From Clostridia bacterium (GTDB taxonomy: Bacteria > Bacillota > Clostridia > Christensenellales > Pumilibacteraceae), in contig CAAFIN010000294.1 of NCBI GenBank assembly GCA_900762945.1, positions 1 through 7,618 on the forward strand: a DNA stretch of 7,618 bases, read 5' to 3'. The notes under the pieces were generated by a model. The model was given only the letters and a program-made list of their open reading frames with translations, was not told the origin of the DNA and ran no database searches. This document shows, piece by piece, positions 1 to 6,363 of the stretch (the first letter of the stretch is position 1; each line of letters opens with the position of its first letter). Both the position numbers and the translations under genes were made by a program.

Positions 1-1
1 A

Positions 2-481
2 TACGTTTTCGAAGCGATGGACGTACCCATTACCGGCAACACGATTATCGAAATGTGCACCAGTCGTAACACTTGGCTGAGTTACATGGATTGCACGATC
101 ACGATAAACCAGCTGATCGAATCCGGATTTATATATCAAGCTTCGAAAGAAAAGAACAGTTATTATAATATCACGGCTGACGGCAGACAATGCCTTGCTT
201 TGTTCTACACGCGTATTCCCTCATCTTTGCGCACCGAAATCACCGAATACGTCAAGGAAAACCGCATGACGATGCGCCGTAAGCAAGAATACTACCGTAA
301 TTATTACAAAAATAACGACGGAACGTACACCGTACAACTCAAAATCGTCGACCCAGTACAAACTACTCTCGAAATCAAACTCAACGTCGCAAATCGCAAT
401 ACCGCTAAAATGGTTTATAACAAGTGGGAGGATAAAGCGGCGCAGATTTACGGATATTTACACGAAGAACTTATCGATTAA
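2..481 (+). CDS. DUF4364 family protein, 5' end cut by the window edge
   Basis: The reading frame is open from base 2, before the first ATG at 17, so the true start lies upstream. About 159 carboxy-terminal residues are visible, ending in TAA at 479-481. The amino-terminal part seen here (pattern ITxNTIIEM ... LSYMDCTITINQLIESGFI ... YNITADGRQCL) reads as a winged-helix DNA-binding fold like that of PadR/MarR-type regulators. It is followed by a basic helix (residues around ENRMTMRRKQEYY) and a beta-rich segment (GTYTVQLKIVD). This order and length match DUF4364, a Clostridia family of about 170 residues described as a predicted transcriptional regulator. The family call rests on recognising the pattern; no DNA target is known. 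The stop overlaps the ribosome site of the next gene, so the two are probably co-transcribed. Confidence 0.8.
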   Translation, partial: YVFEAMDVPITGNTIIEMCTSRNTWLSYMDCTITINQLIESGFIYQASKEKNSYYNITADGRQCLALFYTRIPSSLRTEITEYVKENRMTMRRKQEYYRNYYKNNDGTYTVQLKIVDPVQTTLEIKLNVANRNTAKMVYNKWEDKAAQIYGYLHEELID

Positions 482-497
482 AGGAGAATACACTATT

Positions 498-770
498 ATG
501 GAAAGTTACAGAACCAGAGGCACTTGTTGCAGAGAAATCGTTTTCGTCGTAGACGATAACGACGTACTTACTTCGGTCAAATTCGTCAACGGTTGCAGCG
601 GAAATACTCAAGGCGTCGCGCGGCTTGCCGTCGGCAGAAAAATCGACGAAATTATTTCGCTTCTCGAAGGGATTCAATGTCGTGCGGGTACTTCTTGCCC
701 CGACCAGTTCGCCAAAGCGCTGAAAGAATACAAAGAACGCAAAGCGCACGGCGAAAAGAAAGAAAACTAA
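498..770 (+). CDS. Small TSCPD-domain protein (TIGR03905 type)
   Basis: This 90-residue protein consists of almost nothing but a TSCPD domain. It begins YRTRGTCCREI, has the NGCSGNTQGVARL motif near residues 31-43, and ends with the name-giving TSCPD at 65-69. Cysteines stand at 10, 11, 33, 61 and 67; C10, C33, C61 and C67 are at positions I recall as conserved and could bind metal, while C11 looks like an extra. TSCPD domains also occur at the carboxy end of adenosylcobalamin-dependent ribonucleotide reductase (NrdJ), but the stand-alone version has no established function. The last 15 or so residues are a charged Lys/Glu tail. A strong AAGGAG site (481-486) lies 11 bases before the ATG, overlapping the upstream stop codon. 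The gene ends at TAA (768-770), just ahead of the terminator, so it is the last gene of the forward unit. Confidence 0.88.
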   Translation: MESYRTRGTCCREIVFVVDDNDVLTSVKFVNGCSGNTQGVARLAVGRKIDEIISLLEGIQCRAGTSCPDQFAKALKEYKERKAHGEKKEN

Positions 771-792
771 TCCTTACGATCTGACTATAATG

Positions 793-826
793 AAAGAACC
801 GATCTTAACCAATCGGCTCTTTTTTT
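793..826. terminator. Probable bidirectional intrinsic terminator between convergent units
   Basis: An 11-base inverted repeat (793-803 with 812-822) flanks an 8-base loop. Read on the plus strand it has one A-C mismatch and runs into seven T (820-826), ending the DUF4364-TSCPD unit. Read on the minus strand the mismatch becomes a G-U pair, so the stem is complete, but the T tract is poorer; this would end the cdaA-to-lysC unit, whose last stop codon lies about 30 bases away. Confidence 0.75.
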
Positions 827-852
827 GCAATCAAGTATTAAATTATAGCGTC

Positions 853-2181
853 CTAATTGAGAAATTCATTGTACAGCGCTTTGATTGCGAGTTCGTAGTC
901 CTTATTCTCTACGGCAACGATTATATTAAGTTCGCTGCTGCCCTGATCGATCATACGAATATTAACCTCCGCTTCAGACAGACTGGAGCAAACTTTGGTT
1001 GCGGTACCCTTCTTTCTGCTCATACCGTGACCAACGATCGCGATAAGCGCAAGGTTACGGTCGAGATCGATCGTATCTGGGCGGCAAACCGTCTTAATTC
1101 CTTCCACTATGCGTTCGAGCGCGTCCTCGTCGTGGTCGCTTCCGTCGACGATAACGGACAGCGTGTCGATACCCGTCGGCATATGTTCGACGCACATACC
1201 GTTGCGTTCGATGACTTCGAGTACTTTACGCGCAAACCCTAGCTCGTTGTTCATCATCGACTTTTCAATGTTGATTGCGATAAAATCTTTCTTGCCGGCT
1301 ATACCGGTAACGGTACTTTCTTTTCTTTCGTACGCGCCAGAAAAAAATTTCTTTGACGGAACTATCAGCGTACCTTTCGAATCGGGATTGAACGTATTGC
1401 GAATGTGAATGGGTATGTCGTTCTTCCGGACCGGGAAAATCGCTTCGGGGTGCAAAACGTTCGCGCCCATGTACGAAAGTTCTCGTAATTCCTTATAGGT
1501 AATGAGTTCCATGACCTCGGGATCGGAAACTATGCGCGGATCACACTTCATAAATCCGTCAACGTCCGTCCAGTTTTCGTAAATGTCCGCGTACACCGCG
1601 CGCGCCACGATCGAACCCGAAATGTCCGAACCGCCGCGGGAAAACGTTTTAATCTCGCCGTCTGCAGTCGCACCGTAAAACCCGGGAATAATAGCGCGCT
1701 TGACGTTATGAAAAAGCGCGCGAGCGTAAGCGTTGGTTTCGTCAGCGAGAAAATCGCCATTATCGTCGAAACGAACGAACTCGGCGGCATCGACAAACTT
1801 CCAACCGAGCGCTTCCGACAGTACGATCGCGCTCAGATATTCGCCGCGACTGGCGATATAATCTTTAGTAGTACCGTTATCCAGCGATGTTTCGATCTCG
1901 TCGTACCGTTCCGTCAAATCTATTTTAAGGTTAAGTCCTTTTATTATCGAATCGAAACGCTCTCTTATAGGCGCGAACGCTTCTTTAGCTTTTTTCCCTA
2001 AATGAACGTTGTCAAGACAAGCATACAAAAGATCGGTAACTTTCGTGTCGCTCTTCTCTCTTTTTCCGGGCGCGGAAACCACGACGTACGCAACCTGATC
2101 GTCTGCCGCCACAATATCCCTTACTCGTTTGATGCACTCCGCATTAGCCATAGAAGTGCCGCCGAATTTACATACTTTCAT
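853..2181 (-). CDS. lysC: Aspartate kinase (aspartokinase) with two ACT domains
   Basis: This enzyme (EC 2.7.2.4) phosphorylates L-aspartate with ATP to 4-aspartyl phosphate, the committed step toward lysine, diaminopimelate, threonine and methionine. The 442 residues hold a complete monofunctional aspartokinase: the KFGGTS nucleotide/substrate loop at 5-10, ASRGE at 110-114, SRGGSD at 181-186 and TDVDGF at 205-210 form the amino-acid kinase domain. Two ACT domains follow (about 299-365 and 377-440), where family members bind feedback inhibitors such as lysine or threonine; which effector applies here cannot be read off. The length resembles the two-ACT, non-split enzymes (for example the Bacillus YclM type). 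The ATG has a good AGGAG site (2188-2192) six bases away, only 23 bases after the DUF1015 gene, so it is probably the last gene of the cdaA operon. The stop is TAG, with an in-frame TAA four codons later. No lysine riboswitch is visible. Confidence 0.96.
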   Translation of the reverse strand: MKVCKFGGTSMANAECIKRVRDIVAADDQVAYVVVSAPGKREKSDTKVTDLLYACLDNVHLGKKAKEAFAPIRERFDSIIKGLNLKIDLTERYDEIETSLDNGTTKDYIASRGEYLSAIVLSEALGWKFVDAAEFVRFDDNGDFLADETNAYARALFHNVKRAIIPGFYGATADGEIKTFSRGGSDISGSIVARAVYADIYENWTDVDGFMKCDPRIVSDPEVMELITYKELRELSYMGANVLHPEAIFPVRKNDIPIHIRNTFNPDSKGTLIVPSKKFFSGAYERKESTVTGIAGKKDFIAINIEKSMMNNELGFARKVLEVIERNGMCVEHMPTGIDTLSVIVDGSDHDEDALERIVEGIKTVCRPDTIDLDRNLALIAIVGHGMSRKKGTATKVCSSLSEAEVNIRMIDQGSSELNIIVAVENKDYELAIKALYNEFLN

Positions 2182-2187
2182 AGTTCG

Positions 2188-2192
2188 CTCCT
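2188..2192 (-). promoter_or_regulatory. Ribosome binding site of lysC
   Basis: AGGAG on the minus strand, six bases before the ATG that fixes the aspartokinase start just before the KFGGTS motif. It sits in the short gap after the DUF1015 stop codon, so lysC can be translated independently of the amber codon upstream. Confidence 0.8.
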
Positions 2193-2204
2193 AAAAATTA
2201 GTTC

Positions 2205-3383
2205 TCATCGTATTCGCCGCGCTTCAATATAGTAGCGTTTTTCTTCCGCTTCGCCCATAGAAAATGTTTTTCTCGGCAAAGTGCCGTTCTTTACTATATA
2301 ATCAAAAAACGTATTTTTGTCGATTGCGGGCATCTTAATTCCGACTGCGCCGTGCTTGACGCACAACTTTTGCAATTCGCAATCGCCGTGTATGTAGTCT
2401 ACCGAACCACCGTTCGCCTTTACGTATTCGTCAATAAATTCCTGAACTGCTTTAATTCCGTCGATCGGATCTTCGGGAAAAGTTGTTTCCTCGGTATGTG
2501 TACCGACATAAACAACGGTTTTTCCGTTTTCAGACGATAGTTTTTCTCGTAATTTCTATACAAAAACGTAATTGTCGACGCCGTAAATTACACGATGAAT
2601 AGGTTGAAATTCCAAGCCTTCATCATAAATATTAACGATTTCGACGAGCGCGTACTGCGACAACGGATTACTTTCGACCGCACATGCTTTTGCCGTGGCA
2701 AGCGAGTGATTCCCGTCACCTACAAGAAATAAAAACGGTTTGCCGTACTTTTCCGCCGAAGTTCGGCACAGCGCGTTAAGCGCGGCGGTCGCGCCGTCGG
2801 TTGCGGTAATATTATAGCCGACCACTTTGCCGCCGCCGGAATTCAGTTCTCCCTCGTATACGACCTCATTGTTTTTATCCTTCAGCGGTTCTATAACCGT
2901 TTTGCCGCGATCGTCTATCAATAACATAATATGCGGTAATTCCAGCGGACAATTCTCTCTGATTTCTTTTCGCGGCGGTATGCGCGATTCCACCAACCCT
3001 TCCGTCGCCCGGATAATCGAGCGGGTTTCTCCGTCGGGAGAATAATCGGCAAGATTTACAAGACACATGAGTCCCCACCGCTCGTTGCCGCACGCTGTCA
3101 CTCGCTTTACCGGCACGGTACCGTTTAGCGTTTCAAAAATGCCCGCGCCGAGATATTCGCTTTGTTTAGTTATGATGTTTTCGATTCTATCCGAATTGTC
3201 ATCCGACAAATAATATTCGGGAAAAATAAGTTTCAACGAAGTCGGATCGACTAATTCGTTTTCAAGGTTATTCCAGTACGCGGGATTCGAAGTGTGCTGA
3301 TCGCACGCGACCACTGCCCAGTTGTATACGTTTATGTTTTTCGGAAGCAATATTTCGCCGAACTTAAACGGTCTTTCGATCAT
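2205..3383 (-). pseudogene. DUF1015 family gene interrupted by an in-frame TAG
   Basis: Read straight through, this frame gives 392 codons, near the usual family length of about 400. Codon 276 is TAG (2556-2558), so ordinary translation would stop after 275 residues. The frame then continues without a shift for 116 codons to TGA (2205-2207) and keeps good family sequence: VDYIHGD, GAVGIKMPAIDK and LPRKTFSMGEAEEKRYY. The first part contains ILLPKNI, WAVVACDQHTS, KLIFPEYYL and the conserved VGDGNHSLATAKA near 221-233, recalling the DGHHR-type motif of ParB/sulfiredoxin-like proteins. The biochemical role of the family is not established; in other Firmicutes I recall it beside serine-biosynthesis genes, which are not in this window. 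The chosen ATG (3381-3383) overlaps the preceding stop as ATGA; a GTG at 3408-3410 is less likely. A gene caller would report only 2556-3383. It could be a true pseudogene, a readthrough product or a base error. Confidence 0.85.
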
Positions 3384-3529
3384 ATGTTGAAGCCTACTAC
3401 CAGTAGCCACATAAGCGTTCCGAAACCAATCGCAAAAAGTTTATACCAAACGTTGTTGACGAAAACCGCACGAATAAATCTTTTGAACGCGCCGCCCTTT
3501 TTAGCCTGTTTGATTTCTTTTTCTTCCAT
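3380..3529 (-). CDS. Mini CdaR-like membrane peptide without YbbR domains
   Basis: This 49-residue product occupies the slot directly after cdaA where cdaR (ybbR) normally lies. A charged amino end (MEEKEIKQAKKGG) leads to FVNNVWYKLFAIGFGTLMWL, which resembles the start of CdaR proteins: a short cytoplasmic stretch, the NNxWxKL signature and one membrane helix (about residues 27-47). CdaR then normally continues outside the cell with several YbbR repeats and modulates CdaA activity. Here the protein stops five residues after the helix core (VVGFNI then TGA), and the DUF1015 start overlaps that stop, leaving no room for remnants. The ATG at 3527-3529 lies four bases after the cdaA stop with a weak AGG eight bases ahead. 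A longer frame from 3574 inside cdaA is possible but less natural. It could be a reduced CdaR that only contacts CdaA in the membrane, or the stub left by a deletion. Confidence 0.7.
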   Translation of the reverse strand: MEEKEIKQAKKGGAFKRFIRAVFVNNVWYKLFAIGFGTLMWLLVVGFNI

Positions 3530-3533
3530 CGTT

Positions 3534-4385
3534 CTAACCTGCCTTACGCTTATTGCGTTTGTTCGGTTTTCCAACCGCTTTCAGTCCGTAAATCTGCTCG
3601 AGTACGTCGGTGAGCATCTGCGTATCGAAGTAGCGCATAATCTCGCCGTTACGCGCAACGGAAATAATACCCGTTTCTTCGGAAACGATTATCGCGAGGT
3701 GATTGTACTGTTCTGTTATTCCGATAGCCGCGCGGTGACGAGTTCCCAGTTCCTTGTCAAGATCGGTCTGCTGCGTAAGCGGCAAAAAGCAACCCGCGGC
3801 AAGAATCTTGTTTCCTCTTATATATACCGCACCGTCGTGAAGCGGCGCTTTGGTATTAAATAAACATTCGATAAGCGGACACGACAAGTCGGCGTCAAGC
3901 CGCGTGCCGCTGTCGAGAATATGCTCCGGGATATTGTCAGGAGCAATTATAATCAGCGCTCCTACATCCTTTTTCGACATGTTCTGCGCCGCTCTCACTA
4001 TATCGTCGATAGCCGCATGAAGTTCTTCGTCGGAACAATCGTACTGCGTGGTATACGAACTTTCCGTAGCTTTCGGACTGGCGATTTTCCACATCATTCG
4101 CTTGATTTCGGGTGCAAACAGCACGAGCGCGGCGATAAGAAGCAGCAATATGACGTTCCCGAGGATTTTGGAAAGAACTGGCATATTGACGTAATGCGAC
4201 AATATCACACACGACAAAACCACCAGCACCGCAAGGTACTTTACTAATCTCGACGCGTTATTCTTCTTAAAGAACATCGCGACCCCGTAAACGATCACTA
4301 TCGTCAAAACGAGATCCAAAACGCTGAATATTGCGTTAGCCGGAGTGGAAAACGCGTTCGCTAAGTTGTTCCAAAAGTCTTTCAC
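3534..4385 (-). CDS. cdaA: Diadenylate cyclase CdaA (DacA), membrane-bound
   Basis: CdaA joins two ATP into cyclic di-AMP, the second messenger that controls potassium and osmolyte balance and cell-wall stability in Firmicutes. The 283 residues have the usual order: three membrane helices (about 17-39, 50-64 and 74-93), a linker, then the DisA_N cyclase domain from about 115 to 255. Both catalytic signatures are present: DGA at 184-186 within PLHDGAVYI, and RHR at 216-218 within GTRHRAAIG, followed by VSEETG. Nothing suggests loss of activity. The tail is strongly basic (GKPNKRNKRKAG). The start is GTG (4383-4385) with GAGG about nine bases upstream. A TTGATA/TATAAT promoter lies just ahead, giving a leader of roughly 55 bases. 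It is the first gene of the operon; glmM, which often follows cdaA-cdaR, is absent. The stop is TAG, with an in-frame TAA ten sense codons later. Confidence 0.96.
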   Translation of the reverse strand: MKDFWNNLANAFSTPANAIFSVLDLVLTIVIVYGVAMFFKKNNASRLVKYLAVLVVLSCVILSHYVNMPVLSKILGNVILLLLIAALVLFAPEIKRMMWKIASPKATESSYTTQYDCSDEELHAAIDDIVRAAQNMSKKDVGALIIIAPDNIPEHILDSGTRLDADLSCPLIECLFNTKAPLHDGAVYIRGNKILAAGCFLPLTQQTDLDKELGTRHRAAIGITEQYNHLAIIVSEETGIISVARNGEIMRYFDTQMLTDVLEQIYGLKAVGKPNKRNKRKAG

Positions 4386-4446
4386 CGGAGTATCCTCTTT
4401 CCGCAGAACGAGTGTTTTCGTCCGTGCGTCTTGTCATCTTAGGTCA

Positions 4447-4475
4447 ATTATACTATCAAACGCCGTTTTTATCAA
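4447..4475 (-). promoter_or_regulatory. Sigma-A-type promoter of the cdaA operon
   Basis: On the minus strand TTGATA (4470-4475) and a perfect TATAAT (4447-4452) are separated by exactly 17 bases. Transcription would begin near 4440, giving a leader of about 55 bases before the cdaA GTG. That leader is too short to hold a ydaO-type c-di-AMP riboswitch. The -35 box lies at the tip of the hairpin listed at 4458-4492. Confidence 0.8.
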
Positions 4476-4492
4476 TAAAAATACGGGCGTTT
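4458..4492 (-). terminator. Imperfect hairpin after the M28-like gene, possible weak terminator
   Basis: About 15 base pairs (4458-4472 with 4475-4492, including small bulges) enclose a 2-base loop, about 20 bases after the stop codon of the M28-like gene. The base of the stem is GC-rich (AAACGCC/GGCGTTT). Only three T follow on the minus strand, so termination would be weak. The palindrome overlaps the cdaA -35 box and could instead be a regulator site; the sequence alone does not decide. Confidence 0.45.
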
Positions 4493-4511
4493 CCGAAAAT
4501 TTTATCAGAAT

Positions 4512-5837
4512 TTAATCAAACGGATCGATAGGATTGTTCTTATCGTCCCCGTCGCATCCGGACGAAACGTCGCGTAATGTATCGACGTAAATAACATTAT
4601 CGGTTTTTTCTTCGTAATCCATACCAAAAACGGCGATTTTTATCTTCGATTTCTTACCGTTAGGCTTCGACCTTCCCAATAAGTTCACTACGATTACGAG
4701 AACTATACTCAAAAATACCACAAAGCCGAGTAACACAAAGTCCGCGTAAATGGTTTCGGTAAAGAACGAATAGTCGTACCTGTTCTCGGCAAACGACGGA
4801 GCAAGCGCCGCAAACTCCGCCGAAGTCACGACTCCGTACACTAGCGAAGCCGCATCTGTCATTACTTTCGCGTAGCCTATAAAATCGCGACGGAAAGAAT
4901 CTAGCGTATCGGGTTTGTAATTCCTATAAGAAAAGCCGTCGGAATCGCCGCCGAAAACACTTATCGACGGTATGTATTTTTCGAAAAACGATACCTGCGA
5001 CGACATCAAACCTATGTGTGAATACGTGATATTAGTAGCGTACTGTTGCGGAAAAAGCGGTGTAGTACGTGAAAGTCGTTCGATTACGGTGTCATACTTT
5101 TCTCCGCTCTCTACGAAAAGTTCGTCCTCTATCGTATCGGTTTCGTCGGCGTAAACTTCTAATTTTTGTCCCGCAAGCGCGTACAGATTTACCGCGAGCA
5201 AAACGTTCGCGCCGCCGTTAAGATACTCCGCTATGAATCTGCCGCTACCGAACGCGCCTATTTCGCCCGCGCCGTAAAATGCGAACTTGACGGTAAAGTC
5301 AAGCGCGGGCTTACGCGTATTAAAAGCCTTCGCCAGTTCAAGAAGCGTCGCGACCCCGGTGGCGTTACCGAGCGCGCCCTCGCCTCCGTCGCCGCCTACT
5401 CCTACTTCGGAAACGCCCGAATACATATTATCGTAATTCGCGCCTATCACGACGAGTTTCGGCTTTCCTTCGTTATAAGTCGCAATCACGTTCTGTGAGT
5501 TAAGCGCGTTTGACTCCGAATTATATTTGTTTATGATTTCTACGGAAATGTCCTGAGTTTCAAGCGTGGAACCGTTTTCGTACCCGTAGCCTTCGAGTAC
5601 GGACGAAATATATTGAGCCGCGACTTTTTCGTTATCGCTGAAAGACGTACGATTGCGTCGAGCATTTTCACCGTCACCGAGAAACTCGTCGAACGTTTTC
5701 GTCACGCCCTCTTCCGTAAACACGTCGGTAATTTTTTCTACCGGAGTAACGTTCGCCGCCGCCGAACACGCCGCGCACGCTACCGTTAATATCGTAACGA
5801 GAAGCGTTGCCGTTAAAACTCTAAGCGATCTTTTCAT
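4512..5837 (-). CDS. M28-peptidase-like lipoprotein, probably catalytically inactive
   Basis: From the ATG at 5835-5837 the product has 441 residues. It begins with a signal sequence (MKRSLRVLTATLLVTILTVA) ending in CAAC, so it is probably a lipoprotein anchored at Cys21 or Cys24, although neither site is a textbook lipobox. Residues about 65-205 follow an M28 zinc aminopeptidase pattern: VAAQYISSVLEGYGY, KLVVIGANYD, GALGNATGVATLLELAKAF and VKFAFYGAGEIGAFGSGRFIA. The expected ligands are changed: His of GAH to N134, Asp of GADDNASG to L156/G157, the first Glu of AEE to G191, a later Asp to N217, and the SDH before the FxxxxIP motif to SSQ (279-281). Only E192 and D136 remain. A second membrane helix lies at about 366-388, with a 50-residue hydrophilic tail. 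The start overlaps the upstream stop as ATGA, so the pair is translationally coupled. Cleavage activity is doubtful; a binding or scaffold role is a guess. Confidence 0.75.
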   Translation of the reverse strand: MKRSLRVLTATLLVTILTVACAACSAAANVTPVEKITDVFTEEGVTKTFDEFLGDGENARRNRTSFSDNEKVAAQYISSVLEGYGYENGSTLETQDISVEIINKYNSESNALNSQNVIATYNEGKPKLVVIGANYDNMYSGVSEVGVGGDGGEGALGNATGVATLLELAKAFNTRKPALDFTVKFAFYGAGEIGAFGSGRFIAEYLNGGANVLLAVNLYALAGQKLEVYADETDTIEDELFVESGEKYDTVIERLSRTTPLFPQQYATNITYSHIGLMSSQVSFFEKYIPSISVFGGDSDGFSYRNYKPDTLDSFRRDFIGYAKVMTDAASLVYGVVTSAEFAALAPSFAENRYDYSFFTETIYADFVLLGFVVFLSIVLVIVVNLLGRSKPNGKKSKIKIAVFGMDYEEKTDNVIYVDTLRDVSSGCDGDDKNNPIDPFD

Positions 5838-6358
5838 GCCAGCACCCCCGACAGCAACGCTACGACCGCGACCAAACCGTAAAAGCACAGAAACGCGCTT
5901 CCCAAATACATCACTGTACGCGCCCGCTCGTAAGGTTTACAGTAAGTTTTGCATACGTACCATAGATATAATGAAAAAAATACCGCCGCGTAAAAGAATT
6001 CGATAAACGTTTCGCCGTACGGAAACAGATAAGGAAAATAGAAATACAGCGTCTTCGTAACGCCGGCTAAGAGAAATGCCGCCGAATAGAAAAGGCGCAA
6101 AGCGTACTTTAAATCGGCGTACGCGGGAATCGCGCGCATTGCCGTACGGAACAAAAGCGTAGTGATCGCTTCGTATATAATTCCTCCGATTATCGCCGCA
6201 AACAGAAACGCAAGCACGTCGTTGAATACGAGCGAGCCGCTTAACGATATCGCGGCAAGCACACCGCGCATATTGTAAAACTCGGCATATCCGCAACACA
6301 AAAACAGTATTACGATAGCAACGTAATTATTTATTTTCTTCTCTTTAATAAAGTTCAT
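5834..6358 (-). CDS. Hypothetical five-helix integral membrane protein
   Basis: I do not recognise this family. From the ATG at 6356-6358 the product has 174 residues and is almost entirely hydrophobic. A short basic amino end (MNFIKEKKINN) is followed by predicted membrane helices at about 12-30, 45-70, 86-108, 117-137 and 150-172, rich in Phe, Tyr and Leu, with short loops. Basic residues cluster after helix 2 (FRTAMRAIP) and after helix 4 (KTYCKPYERAR), suggesting these loops face the cytoplasm. A frame open further upstream (to 6421) would overlap holA by 58 bases; the chosen start lies five bases after the holA stop, with a weak GGGA about eight bases ahead. The end overlaps the M28-like gene by four bases (ATGA), so these two proteins are probably made together and may work together at the membrane. 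No enzyme motif is visible. Confidence 0.75.
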   Translation of the reverse strand: MNFIKEKKINNYVAIVILFLCCGYAEFYNMRGVLAAISLSGSLVFNDVLAFLFAAIIGGIIYEAITTLLFRTAMRAIPAYADLKYALRLFYSAAFLLAGVTKTLYFYFPYLFPYGETFIEFFYAAVFFSLYLWYVCKTYCKPYERARTVMYLGSAFLCFYGLVAVVALLSGVLA

Positions 6359-6363
6359 TGCGT

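Noticed and set aside
790..1242. Plus-strand frame beginning inside the terminator hairpin
   Set aside because: Its start lies at the terminator edge, it is antisense to the ACT domains of lysC, and it shows no family pattern.
2182..2204. Lysine riboswitch (L-box) ahead of lysC
   Set aside because: Only about 20 bases separate lysC from the previous gene; there is no room for an L-box.
2205..3383. Genome-wide reassignment of TAG to an amino acid
   Set aside because: lysC and cdaA both use TAG at the normal end of their families, and other genes end in TAA or TGA, so a global code change is not supported. A pyrrolysine insertion was also considered; no structure or neighbouring gene in this window supports it.
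3294..3863. Plus-strand open frame (189 codons) across the DUF1015 start, mini-CdaR and cdaA end
   Set aside because: It crosses three minus-strand genes with clear motifs and has no domain of its own; a shadow frame.
4386..4440. c-di-AMP (ydaO) riboswitch in the cdaA leader
   Set aside because: The leader from the predicted start is only about 55 bases, far too short for this riboswitch, and no matching fold is visible.
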